Source: Caryophanales bacterium UBA7278
Lineage (GTDB): Bacteria > Bacillota_I > Bacilli_A > RFN20 > CAG-826
Length of the DNA: 64,000 bases
Direction: 5' to 3'
Assembly: GCA_002472275.1 (NCBI GenBank)
Contig: DKRQ01000029.1
Coordinates: forward strand, 1 to 64,000
Below, in pieces: positions 16,858-25,584 of this stretch (within the stretch, counting starts at the first letter, position 1; every line of letters begins with the position of its first letter). The notes under the pieces are model-generated. The model ran no database searches. It saw only the letters and a program-made list of their open reading frames with translations, and was not told the origin of the DNA. Made by a program: the position numbers and the translations under genes.

Positions 16858-18776
16858 AGAAACTCAAACCGTTGCTCGGCCTTTCCATGGGCCTGATGTG
16901 CGCTTCCGCTCTTTCTGGTTGCTCCTCTGAGCCGGTGGTCACCCTCCACGTCCTTAACGCGGAGGACTACATCTGCGAAGGCAAGGACGCCGAGATCTAC
17001 TATGACCTCGATGGCGATGGCGAGGACGAGGTCTATAACTCCGTTCTTACCCTCTTCGAACTCGTCGAGGGGAAGAAACTAGGCAAGAAGGTCAAGGTCA
17101 TCTACGACTGCTACGACACGAACGAGACCATGCTCTCCTCCTTAAAGACCGGCAAATCGCATTACGATCTCGTCTGCTGCTCCGACTACACAGTGCAGAA
17201 GATGGCCAGTAGCGGCCTTCTCCAGCCGATTCCCAAGGAAAGCGTCGCCAACTACTATGGCGACGAAGAGACCGCGGGCTATGCCCCGAGCTTCCTCCGC
17301 GAGAAGATGCAGGGCATCGAGGCCCCGCTTCCTGACGGCACCAAGGCCATCCTCGACGACTACACGGTCGGCTATATGTGGGGCACCCTCGGCATCGTCT
17401 ATAACTCCGCCAAAATCGCCAAGGACAAAGGCCTCGACGAGGCCAGGGTCCATAGCGACATGCGCGAATGGGCCAATTGCTGGGATCCCGTCTACTATGG
17501 CGAGATGTCCGTCAAGGACTCCATGCGCGACACCTATTCGATGGGCATCATGAAGCTCTTCGACCAGGAGATCCGCGACAAGCTGAAGGCGAGCGGCTTC
17601 TTCGATGAGGACCTCTTCCTGAAGCAGGAGGGGACCCTCGAGGAGAATTACGATGCCTACCTAAAAGCGGTCGAAGGCTACGGCCCGACCATCACCGAGA
17701 TCTTCAACCGTTGCGACAAGGAAACGGTCAAGGAGGTCGAGAAGGTCCTTCTCTCCCTAAAGGAGAACGTCTTCGGCTTCGAGGTCGACTCCGGCAAGGA
17801 GGACATCCAAAAGGGCCTCGTCGGCATGAACCTCGCTTGGAGTGGCGACGCGACCTACGCGATCACCCACGCCCGCAACCAGTGGAACACCACCCTCAAT
17901 TACTCGATCCCCAAGACCGGAGGCAACATCTGGTTCGACTCCTGGACCCTCACTAGGGAAGCCAAGCAGCCCGAGATGGCCCTCGACTTCCTCAACTTCT
18001 TCTGCGACCCGGTCATCGCCGCGGCCAACCAGGACTACGTCGGCTACACCTCCTTCATCGCGGGGGAGAATTGCCGCGACGTCCTCATCGAGACCCATGA
18101 CGCTCGCATGCATGCGATGTTCGAATGGGACAAGAAGGAGGAGTGGTACCGCTACCCCGAGACCTACATCGACCCCGAGACGGGCGAGGAAGCCACCAAG
18201 GAAGAACCCGCCTATAGCGAGGACTACGGTTACGTCTACGACCCCCATTTCGTCGGCTCCGACCTCGACGTTTGCGTCTATGACGGCGTCGAATACGAGG
18301 GTGGCTGGGACCAATACGCCGAAGACCACGGCTGGAACGTCGTCAACCTCGAATACTTCTTCAAGATGGACGACGTCTACGAAGGCTTCGGGATCAACCC
18401 TGACGACGAAGAGGCCGAGCCTTCCGTCGACTTCTATGGCGAATCCCCGCTAGACAACCCTTATCTCGTCTTCTCCGATGAGAAAGTGGTGGAATACCAA
18501 GGCGAATCCTTCGTCGCGGGAGGGGCCCTCTACGCCCAATACCCGCCTCAGACGATCGTCCCTAAGCTCGCCATCATGCGCGACTACGGACCCGACAACT
18601 CCAACGTCCTCACGATGTGGGAGAACGTCAAGTCGAACAACCTGCCGATCGCCGGCGTGGTCGTGTTCGGCATCATCTTGGTGGCCGCGGCGGGACTCGT
18701 CGTCGCCGGACTCATCACCAAGAGGAGATACCACGTCATCAAAGTCGCCAGGCGCAAGGAAACCGCCCGCAAATAA
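16854..18776 (+). CDS. potD: Enlarged polyamine-binding lipoprotein PotD with C-terminal membrane anchor
   Basis: A 640-residue extracytoplasmic binding protein. It has a signal peptide with lipobox ALSGC (Cys at residue 23), then a PotD-like fold starting with VLNAEDYI and including LKTGKSHYDLVCCSDYTVQK and the late ITKTGGNIWFDS-type segment. Usual PotD is about 350 residues. Here an acidic Tyr/Asp-rich insertion (about residues 420-560) and a C-terminal transmembrane helix with a Lys/Arg tail (about 600-625) are added, so it could be anchored at both ends. It binds polyamines and delivers them to PotBC. Confidence 0.88.
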   Translation: MKKLKPLLGLSMGLMCASALSGCSSEPVVTLHVLNAEDYICEGKDAEIYYDLDGDGEDEVYNSVLTLFELVEGKKLGKKVKVIYDCYDTNETMLSSLKTGKSHYDLVCCSDYTVQKMASSGLLQPIPKESVANYYGDEETAGYAPSFLREKMQGIEAPLPDGTKAILDDYTVGYMWGTLGIVYNSAKIAKDKGLDEARVHSDMREWANCWDPVYYGEMSVKDSMRDTYSMGIMKLFDQEIRDKLKASGFFDEDLFLKQEGTLEENYDAYLKAVEGYGPTITEIFNRCDKETVKEVEKVLLSLKENVFGFEVDSGKEDIQKGLVGMNLAWSGDATYAITHARNQWNTTLNYSIPKTGGNIWFDSWTLTREAKQPEMALDFLNFFCDPVIAAANQDYVGYTSFIAGENCRDVLIETHDARMHAMFEWDKKEEWYRYPETYIDPETGEEATKEEPAYSEDYGYVYDPHFVGSDLDVCVYDGVEYEGGWDQYAEDHGWNVVNLEYFFKMDDVYEGFGINPDDEEAEPSVDFYGESPLDNPYLVFSDEKVVEYQGESFVAGGALYAQYPPQTIVPKLAIMRDYGPDNSNVLTMWENVKSNNLPIAGVVVFGIILVAAAGLVVAGLITKRRYHVIKVARRKETARK

Positions 18777-18787
18777 AGCGATCACGG

Positions 18788-18812
18788 CCCGGATATCCAA
18801 AGGATAGCCGGG
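18788..18812 (+). terminator. potABCD terminator
   Basis: Hairpin CCCGGATATCC / GGATAGCCGGG with an AAA loop, followed by TCTTTTCTTTTT. Confidence 0.85.
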
Positions 18813-18846
18813 TCTTTTCTTTTTGCTTCTCTATGGTGGGGGGAGG

Positions 18847-18855
18847 TGCTATAAT
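18847..18855 (+). promoter_or_regulatory. Extended -10 promoter of tRNA-Cys
   Basis: TGCTATAAT, an extended -10 (TGnTATAAT), nine bases before the tRNA 5' end. No good -35 is needed or seen. Confidence 0.6.
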
Positions 18856-18864
18856 CTCGTCGCT

Positions 18865-18939
18865 GCATCCGTAGCCAAGTGGTAAGGTCAGTGACTGCAA
18901 CTCACTTATTCGTCGGTTCGAATCCGGCCGGATGCTCCA
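18865..18939 (+). tRNA. tRNA-Cys (GCA anticodon)
   Basis: Cloverleaf with acceptor GCATCCG/CGGATGC, anticodon loop CTGCAAC giving GCA, T arm GTCGGTTCGAATCCGGC and an encoded CCA. It is preceded by an extended -10 promoter. A weak CCTCG/CGGGG hairpin with T-rich tail at 18953-18982 may terminate it. Confidence 0.95.
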
Positions 18940-19036
18940 TAAAAAGAATTGCCCTCGGTCCAGCGATCGGGGGTTTTCTTCTTCCTTGAGGAAAAAAGAG
19001 GGGTTTTGCGGGGCTTTTCCTAACGGGAAAGGATTG

Positions 19037-19066
19037 TTGAAAAAAGCGTGGAATCGTTTATCCTAT
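19037..19066 (+). promoter_or_regulatory. Promoter of TIR-domain gene
   Basis: TTGAAA (19037-19042), an 18-nt spacer and TCCTAT (19061-19066), with GGGGGAAA ahead of the ATG at 19095. Confidence 0.45.
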
Positions 19067-19094
19067 TGGAAGATTCCGTTCCGGGGGAAATCGT

Positions 19095-20378
19095 ATGGAT
19101 CGTTATATCTGCTCAAATTGTGGCTCGAACCTCGAGAAGAGGGGCGACCATTACCACTGCAAGTTTTGTGATGCCGTCTACCCTGATGATGATCAGGAGA
19201 AGGCTTCCGCCACCCTAAAAAGCGTCCTAGGCGAGGCCAAGATCGAAATGCTCGCCAACGCCAGGCGCATGCTTTACGACGCGACCCACGTCCCCAACCC
19301 TAGCACCAAGAAGGTCCATGACGCGGCGGTCAGGGTCCTCGCGATCCATCCCGAAGACCCGCTGGCCCAATTCTACGAGGCCTTCGCCGATTCCGACCCC
19401 TCGGTCGTGATCGCCTACCTTTCCCATCTAGAAAGCGATGAGGTCGTCGCCGGGGAAATCGTCCGCTGGAGCCTCGCCGGTCTGGAAAGCCGCGAAGTAG
19501 GGGCCCTAAAGGACTACGTCGAACGCAACGTCTCCGAACCCGCCAAGACGAAATACCTCTCGCAAATCGAAAAGGAAGCCGAGAGGCTCGAGACCGGTTT
19601 GTATAACCCGTCTTTGCCCCGCGACGTCTTCCTTTGCTATAGCTCGGCCGACATGCCGCGTGTCATCGAGGTCCTCGATTTGCTTGAGCAAAACGACTTC
19701 ACGGTCTTCGCCGCGTTTAGGAATCTCCGCCATGGCAAAGGCGCCGAGGAGAACTACCTCCAATCCCTCAAAGAGGCCATGGCGAGCTGCTCCGTCGTCG
19801 TCTACCTTTCCTCCAAGGCATCGCGCTCCCCGAGCTGCGACGCCATCAAGGTCGAAATCCCCTATATCACCAAGACCCTTCCCGACATGGGCAGGATCGA
19901 ATATATCCTCGATGACCCCGTCCGTTACCCTCCCTTGCCTTTGCCTAAGGCCTTGCTGAAGAGGTGCTTCGAAGGACTCGAGTGGTGCAAGGACCCCGAG
20001 GACCTCGTCACCCGTGTCTTCGACCTCACTAACGGCACCAAGAAAACGGTCCATTGCCCGGTCTGCAAAGCCGAAAACCCCGCCGAAGCCGCCTTCTGCG
20101 GCCGCTGCGGCCATCCTCTTAAGGCCCCGGCACCCCAGCCTAAGCCCGCCCCGGCCCCAAAGCCAGAGCCTAAGCCCAAGGAAGTGGTGAAGGAGAAGAT
20201 CGTCTACGTCGAGAAACCCGCTCCCGCTCCCGCGCCTAAGCCGGCCCCGGCTCCGACCTATAAGGCACCTAGGGTGAGGCGCCCCTTCAAGTGGTGGATC
20301 CTGATCATATGCCTCGTCGTTCCGATGCTTTGGCCGATCGCCCTCATCTACATCATCTGGTACCTCATCAAAGGCTAA
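19095..20378 (+). CDS. Zinc-ribbon/TIR-domain membrane protein
   Basis: A 427-residue protein with four parts. An N-terminal zinc ribbon has CSNCG and CKFC within residues 6-27. A helical region follows (about 35-170). A TIR domain spans about 178-300 (RDVFLCYSSADM, then LKEAMASCSVVVYLSS and an E in KVEIPYI at the position of the NADase Glu). A second zinc ribbon near 320-345 (CPVCK, CGRCG) leads into a Pro/Lys-rich linker and a C-terminal transmembrane helix. TIR domains act as NAD-consuming effectors or as interaction modules. The gene is alone between its own promoter and terminator, with no obvious defence partner. Confidence 0.8.
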   Translation: MDRYICSNCGSNLEKRGDHYHCKFCDAVYPDDDQEKASATLKSVLGEAKIEMLANARRMLYDATHVPNPSTKKVHDAAVRVLAIHPEDPLAQFYEAFADSDPSVVIAYLSHLESDEVVAGEIVRWSLAGLESREVGALKDYVERNVSEPAKTKYLSQIEKEAERLETGLYNPSLPRDVFLCYSSADMPRVIEVLDLLEQNDFTVFAAFRNLRHGKGAEENYLQSLKEAMASCSVVVYLSSKASRSPSCDAIKVEIPYITKTLPDMGRIEYILDDPVRYPPLPLPKALLKRCFEGLEWCKDPEDLVTRVFDLTNGTKKTVHCPVCKAENPAEAAFCGRCGHPLKAPAPQPKPAPAPKPEPKPKEVVKEKIVYVEKPAPAPAPKPAPAPTYKAPRVRRPFKWWILIICLVVPMLWPIALIYIIWYLIKG

Positions 20379-20383
20379 AGACC

Positions 20384-20409
20384 AAGCACCCCATTCAAAG
20401 GGTGCTTTT
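20384..20409 (+). terminator. Terminator after TIR gene
   Basis: AAGCACCC / GGGTGCTT hairpin with an 8-nt loop and a TTTTCC tail. Confidence 0.8.
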
Positions 20410-20468
20410 CCTTTCTAGGCCCGCGCCTAAGGAAGGGGTAGAATGGTAATAATTACTAGGAACCACAT

Positions 20469-21926
20469 ATGGCCAAATTGCTTTATCAAGTGGATGACAA
20501 ACCCAAATTCGGGCAGCTCATCGTTTTCGCGTTGCAGCAGTTGCTCGCGATCATCGCCGGCACGATCACCGTGCCCCTCGTCGCCTTTGGGAAGGTGGAC
20601 GGTCCCGTCTTCATCTCCGCGGCGATCCTAGGCTGCGGCATAGGAACCCTTACCTACATCTTCATCACCAAAAGGCGGAGCCCGGTCATCCTTTCCTCTA
20701 ACTTCGCCTTCATCGGCGCCCTTTCGATCGCCTATGCCTCCTATGGGGCGATGGGCGTGGTCCTAGGAGGCCTATTCACGGGCACGGTTTATATCGTCCT
20801 CTCCCTTGTGGTTCGCCGCGTCGGCACCGCCTGGATCGACAAATTGCTTCCTCCGATCGTCATCGGGCCGGTCGTCGCTTTGATTGGCTTGACCCTCGCC
20901 CCTAACGCGATGGCGGACCTCGTGACCGCGAACGGCTATTCGATCGCCGAGGCGGGCGCCGCCATCTATCCCTATAACCTCGTGGCCTTGCTTTGCGGCC
21001 TGATCACCTTCTTCGTCTCGATCATCTGTTCCATGCAAACGAGGTTCAAAGGCCTTTATATGGCCCCCTTCCTCGTCGGCATCGTCGCGGGTTATGCCTT
21101 GGCCGCCATCTTCACCGGCATCGGCTATGGTGCAAACGTCGAATACCTCAAGATCATCAACTTCGACCCGATCGTGGCCAATTTCCAAAACATCTCCGTC
21201 ACGAGCTTCCTCGACTATCCGCGTTTCTCGACCCTCATGGCGGGGAAGGAAATCGCCGAAGGCGCGGTGAAACTGACCTGGGTAGGGGTGGCCGAAATCG
21301 CCCTCGCCTTCATTCCGGTCTCCTTGGTGAGCTTCTCCGAGCATATCGCCGACCACAAGAACCTAAGTTCCGTCATCGGGCACGATTTGCTTAACGATGA
21401 ACCCGGCTTGCATAGGACCCTGCTTGGCGATGGCGTTGGGCAAATCGTTGGCAGCGCCTTCGGTATCTGCCCCAATACCACCTATAGCCAATCCATCGGT
21501 TGCGTCGCCATCACCAAAAACGCCTCGGTGTGGACCATGATCGTCACCTCGATTATGTGCATCGTCTTGGCTTTCTTCACCCCGCTTATCGTCATATTGC
21601 AGACGATTCCCTCCTGCGTCATGGGTGGCATTTGCCTTGCTCTCTATGGCTTCATCGCCTCCTCGGGCCTAAGGATGATCAAAGGAGTGGAATTCGGCGA
21701 GGGAAAGAACCTCTATACCCTTTCCGCAATCCTCGTCGCTGGCGTCGGCGGGCTCGTGCTTAGCATCCCCTATGAATTCAATTTGGCGGGAGGGAACGTC
21801 TACGTTGCTAGCCGCGCGGTCACCATCTCCTCCATCGCCTTCGCGCTTATCATCGGCGTCGCCACCTACGCGATTTGCAGCGCCATCGAAAAGAGGAATC
21901 CGCCAGAGGAAAAGGAGGGCGAATGA
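20469..21926 (+). CDS. NCS2-family uracil/xanthine permease
   Basis: A 485-residue protein of 12-14 membrane segments in the nucleobase/cation symporter-2 family. The family signature reads CPNTTYSQSIGCVAITK near residue 340, and SFSEHIADH near 280 holds the conserved Glu. In uracil permeases the signature usually reads GENIG; here it is SQSIG, with Gln in place of Glu as in xanthine/urate transporters (xQNxG). The substrate is therefore open between uracil and purines. AGGA precedes the ATG by seven bases, and a TAGAAT at 20439-20444 may be the -10. The stop overlaps the amylase start. Confidence 0.88.
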   Translation: MAKLLYQVDDKPKFGQLIVFALQQLLAIIAGTITVPLVAFGKVDGPVFISAAILGCGIGTLTYIFITKRRSPVILSSNFAFIGALSIAYASYGAMGVVLGGLFTGTVYIVLSLVVRRVGTAWIDKLLPPIVIGPVVALIGLTLAPNAMADLVTANGYSIAEAGAAIYPYNLVALLCGLITFFVSIICSMQTRFKGLYMAPFLVGIVAGYALAAIFTGIGYGANVEYLKIINFDPIVANFQNISVTSFLDYPRFSTLMAGKEIAEGAVKLTWVGVAEIALAFIPVSLVSFSEHIADHKNLSSVIGHDLLNDEPGLHRTLLGDGVGQIVGSAFGICPNTTYSQSIGCVAITKNASVWTMIVTSIMCIVLAFFTPLIVILQTIPSCVMGGICLALYGFIASSGLRMIKGVEFGEGKNLYTLSAILVAGVGGLVLSIPYEFNLAGGNVYVASRAVTISSIAFALIIGVATYAICSAIEKRNPPEEKEGE

Positions 21927-24094
21927 TGAAAAATAAACCGATTTTAGGAACGCTTTTGCTTTTGTCTTTCCTCGCTTCCTGCGGGGGAGCGCCCCAAAGC
22001 GGCTCCTCCAGTTTTGCCCCCGTTCCCGGGATTTCCACTAGCGGGGAACCTGCCGCTTCTTCTTCTAGCAGCGTTGCTCCCTCTTCCTCCTCGTCGACGG
22101 ATAGTTCGGCGGCGTCTTCCTCTGTAACCCCCGGACCTTCGGCCGTGAGTTTCGTGCCCGATGCCACCCCGATTCCCGAGACCGAGCAGAAGGCGCCCGT
22201 GAAGACCATGCAGGATTCGGCGATCCTCCACGCCTGGAACTGGACCTGCGAGAACGTGGAAAGCAGGCTCGACGCGATCAAGGACGCCGGTTTTTCGGCC
22301 ATCCAACTTTCGCCGATGCAGCCGCAGAAAGACTACGGAAGCGGCAGAATCAAGGACCAGTGGTGGAAGCTTTATCAGCCCCTCGGCTTCAAAGTCGCCG
22401 ACGACACCCATAAATCGGTGATCGGAACCAAAAACCAATTGATCTCACTCGCCAGCAAAGCAAAGGCCAAAGGCCTTAAGATCGTCATGGACATCGTCGC
22501 CAACCACCTCGCCAATAACGGGGGCGACGACCAAAAGTGGGTCCTCCAAGGTGCGGTCCAAAACGTCGAACCCCAGATTTATAACAACACCAGCGAATAC
22601 CTCCATCCCAATTGCGGGACGACCGACGACGGCAGCGTGGAACGCACCGTTTGGGGCAATATGGGCATGCCGGACCTAAACACCGGCAACTCCTACGTCC
22701 AAAGCAGAATCTATGGCCTGCTCAAGGAATACATCGACTGCGGCGTTTCCGGCTTCCGCTTCGACGCGGCCAAGCACATCGAGACCGAGGAAGATGGCGC
22801 TTACGCCTCTGATTTCTGGCCTAACCTCGTGAGCGAAATCGAACCCTATTCCCAGCAAAAACTAGGCGAAAAAGCCTACATTTACGGGGAAATCCTCTTC
22901 ACCCCGGGTTCCGGCAGGAGCTGGGGCGCCTACACCAAGAGGATGTCCCTCGTCGACAATAGGCAGGGCGAGCAAGTGCTCACGGGTGTTGCCAACGGCA
23001 ACCCCGACGGCTGCCGTTCCGGCTATAACATCGGCAACGCCGACAAGGCGGTTTTGTGGGCCGAATCCCACGACACCTTCGCCGGGGACTACGGTTTCCA
23101 TAGCAACACCTTCTCCAACGAGAACTGCAACAAGGCCTACGCCGTCCAGGCATCCAGGAAAGGCGCGGCGACCCTATATTTCTCCCGTCCGACCAGCATG
23201 GATAACCAAATCGGCTCGGCGGGCAACGACGACTACAAGTCCGCGGTCGTCGCCGGCGCCAACAAGTTCCATAACGAGTTCATCGGCGCGAGCGAGAACA
23301 CGGGCGCCAATAGCGGCGTCTTCGTCAACGTCCGCAAAGACGGCGACAAGGCCGGGGCGATGCTCGTGGCCACCGGCAATAGCGCGCCTTCCCTCATGAC
23401 CCTCGATTTGCCTGATGGCGCCTATACCGACCTTTGCACCAACAAAAAGTACACGGTCCATAACGGCTCCGTCTCCAAACTCCAGTTCACGAGTGGGGTG
23501 ATCGCCCTAAGCAACGGCTTGTCCGGCGGCGGATCCACGGAAAACCAAAAGATCTCCACGGTCAACGTCTCGGCCTCGGATTCGATCTTCAAGAACAAGA
23601 CGAAGATCTCCATCCAAGTCGGCGCGGCCGCCTCGGCCACTTACGAAGTAAACGGCCAAAACCTCGGCGCGCTGCAAGTGGGTGGGACCTCCTCCTTCTT
23701 CGTGGGCGAGGGCATGAGCGATGGCGAAATCATCATCAAGGTCAAAGCCATCTCCTCGACCGGCCACGAAACGGTCAAGACCATCACGGTGACGAAGTCG
23801 AACATCGACACCAATCTGCGCCTCGTCGTCACGAACATCCCGGCCGATTTCAACGACCATCTCTACGTCTGGTGCTGGCCTAGCGGGCAAAATGGCCGCT
23901 GGATCAAGATGGACGTGCAGGGCAATATCCGTTCCATGGCCTCCCTTCCTAACGACAACTACCTGATCGCGAGGTTCGAATCGGGCAACGAACCAAGTAA
24001 CCTCAACGAGTGGAAGACGCCCAAATCCAAGACCGGGGACAAGGTGCTCTCCGAAGGGCAGAACATCTTCACCTTCACCGAACTCGGAATCTAA
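21923..24094 (+). CDS. GH13 alpha-amylase lipoprotein
   Basis: A 723-residue secreted lipoprotein. It has a signal peptide with lipobox FLASC, a long Ser/Ala/Pro linker (about residues 25-85), a GH13 barrel and C-terminal beta modules (about 545-720, including a starch-binding-like part with FNDHLYVWCWPSGQNG). The catalytic triad is visible: Asp in GFRFDAAKHIE, Glu in IYGEILF and Asp in AESHDTFAG; MDIVANH is also present. It hydrolyses alpha-1,4-glucan at the cell surface. Two adjacent ATGs (21923, 21926) follow GGAGG; either may be used. Overlap with the permease stop suggests co-transcription. Confidence 0.92.
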   Translation: MMKNKPILGTLLLLSFLASCGGAPQSGSSSFAPVPGISTSGEPAASSSSSVAPSSSSSTDSSAASSSVTPGPSAVSFVPDATPIPETEQKAPVKTMQDSAILHAWNWTCENVESRLDAIKDAGFSAIQLSPMQPQKDYGSGRIKDQWWKLYQPLGFKVADDTHKSVIGTKNQLISLASKAKAKGLKIVMDIVANHLANNGGDDQKWVLQGAVQNVEPQIYNNTSEYLHPNCGTTDDGSVERTVWGNMGMPDLNTGNSYVQSRIYGLLKEYIDCGVSGFRFDAAKHIETEEDGAYASDFWPNLVSEIEPYSQQKLGEKAYIYGEILFTPGSGRSWGAYTKRMSLVDNRQGEQVLTGVANGNPDGCRSGYNIGNADKAVLWAESHDTFAGDYGFHSNTFSNENCNKAYAVQASRKGAATLYFSRPTSMDNQIGSAGNDDYKSAVVAGANKFHNEFIGASENTGANSGVFVNVRKDGDKAGAMLVATGNSAPSLMTLDLPDGAYTDLCTNKKYTVHNGSVSKLQFTSGVIALSNGLSGGGSTENQKISTVNVSASDSIFKNKTKISIQVGAAASATYEVNGQNLGALQVGGTSSFFVGEGMSDGEIIIKVKAISSTGHETVKTITVTKSNIDTNLRLVVTNIPADFNDHLYVWCWPSGQNGRWIKMDVQGNIRSMASLPNDNYLIARFESGNEPSNLNEWKTPKSKTGDKVLSEGQNIFTFTELGI

Positions 24095-24100
24095 GCGACG

Positions 24101-24133
24101 AAAGGGCAGACGCATATCAGGCGCTGCCCTTTT
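24101..24133 (+). terminator. Terminator after amylase gene
   Basis: GGGCAG / CTGCCC arms extended by AAA/TTT, with a 14-nt loop and a TTTTCC tail. Confidence 0.7.
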
Positions 24134-24143
24134 CCTGCGGGCG

Positions 24144-24149
24144 TATAAT
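24144..24149 (+). promoter_or_regulatory. -10 element of aldehyde dehydrogenase operon
   Basis: Perfect TATAAT 19 nt before the ATG at 24169, with GAGGTAAA between as Shine-Dalgarno. The -35 is unclear because the terminator occupies that region. Confidence 0.5.
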
Positions 24150-24168
24150 GGAAACTAGAGGTAAACCC

Positions 24169-25575
24169 ATGGCATATACCAAAGAAGAGATCCACGCCTT
24201 AGTGGAAAATCAACGCGAGTTTTTCCTTTCGGGAAAGACGTTGGACGTCAAATGGAGGAAGGCCGAGCTGAGGAAACTTAAGGAAGCGATCCTCACCAAC
24301 AAAGCAAAAATCATCGACGCCCTCGCGGTGGATTTGGGCCGTCATCCAAGCGAAGCCTACCTTTGCGACATCGGCCCCGTCTTAATGGAAATCGACGAAT
24401 ACGTCAAAGGGCTCTCCAAATGGGCCAAGCCAGAGACCCATTTCTCGGGGCTAGCTTGCTTCCCCAGCGTTTTCACCAAGGTCTATAAGCTTCCTTATGG
24501 GGTGTCGCTTATCATCTCGCCCTTTAACTTCCCGATCATGCTCTCTCTAGGCGTATTGGCCGCCTCGATCGCCGGTGGCAATACCGCCCTCATCAAAGCA
24601 AGCAGCAAATCCGCCGCGTCCACGTCTGCCATCAAGGAAATCATCGCCGAGGCTTTCCCGAGTGAATACGCGGTCGTCATCGACGGGGGACATGACGTCG
24701 CCGACTTCTGCCTTGAGGAAAGGGTGGACAAAATCTTCTACACGGGCTCTCCTAATGTAGGCAAGCACGTCATGGAGATGGCCTCCAAAAACCTCACCCC
24801 CGTCACCCTCGAACTAGGAGGGGAGACCGGCAACTGGGCGATCGTCAGAAAAGACGCGAATATCAAGGACGCGGCGAGGAAGATCGCCTTCTTCAAGATC
24901 CTCAATTCGGGCCAGATTTGCATCAATATCAACCAAGTCGCGGTCGCCGAGGAGGTGGCTGAGGAATTCGTGGAGGCCCTAAAGCAAGAGATCGTCCGTC
25001 AAATCGGGGAGAACGCGGTCGAGAACCCCGAATACCCAAAACTCATCGGGTCGAGGGCCTATTCCTTCATCGAGGAAGAGGCGAACGAATATAAGGACCG
25101 CATCGTCTTCGGTGGGGTGGGGGACAAGGAAAAGTGCAAATACGGACCCACGATCATCTATCCGGTCGGGATCGATGAGGAGATCGTCAACCACGAGATC
25201 TTCGGGCCGCTTCTGCCGGTTGTTCCTTTTAAGGAAAGTGAAATCGATAAGCTACTCGACGTCATCGAAAGAAGGGAACATGGCTTGGCCCTTTACCTAT
25301 TCACCAAGAACAAGAAATGGGCCAAGAAGGTCATGTCCTCCTCCCAATATGGCGGAGGCTGCGTCAACGAAGTCTGCGTGCATCTCATGGTCAAGGGCGT
25401 CCCCTTCGGCGGGACCGGCCATTCTGGCATGGGCTGCTATCATGGCGTATGGGGATTCCGCGAATTCACCCATCCCTCGACGGTTTTATTTGGCAAAACG
25501 AAGGGAAACCTCTCTTTGAGGGAGCATCCCTATACCGATAAGAAGGTCAATTGGATGTCCAAGTTTTTGAAGTAG
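24169..25575 (+). CDS. Aldehyde dehydrogenase, ALDH3-like
   Basis: A 468-residue NAD(P)-dependent aldehyde dehydrogenase. ELGGETGNW near residue 214 holds the general-base Glu and NSGQICININQ near 250 the nucleophilic Cys. FGPLLPVVPF and the shorter length with a GTGHSGMG ending fit the class 3 branch (about 450-470 residues). It oxidises medium-chain or aromatic aldehydes to acids in the cytosol. The start at 24169 is set by the Shine-Dalgarno and the -10; the longer upstream frame runs into the amylase gene. The next ABC gene begins 9 nt later. Confidence 0.92.
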   Translation: MAYTKEEIHALVENQREFFLSGKTLDVKWRKAELRKLKEAILTNKAKIIDALAVDLGRHPSEAYLCDIGPVLMEIDEYVKGLSKWAKPETHFSGLACFPSVFTKVYKLPYGVSLIISPFNFPIMLSLGVLAASIAGGNTALIKASSKSAASTSAIKEIIAEAFPSEYAVVIDGGHDVADFCLEERVDKIFYTGSPNVGKHVMEMASKNLTPVTLELGGETGNWAIVRKDANIKDAARKIAFFKILNSGQICININQVAVAEEVAEEFVEALKQEIVRQIGENAVENPEYPKLIGSRAYSFIEEEANEYKDRIVFGGVGDKEKCKYGPTIIYPVGIDEEIVNHEIFGPLLPVVPFKESEIDKLLDVIERREHGLALYLFTKNKKWAKKVMSSSQYGGGCVNEVCVHLMVKGVPFGGTGHSGMGCYHGVWGFREFTHPSTVLFGKTKGNLSLREHPYTDKKVNWMSKFLK

Positions 25576-25584
25576 GGGTAGGCG

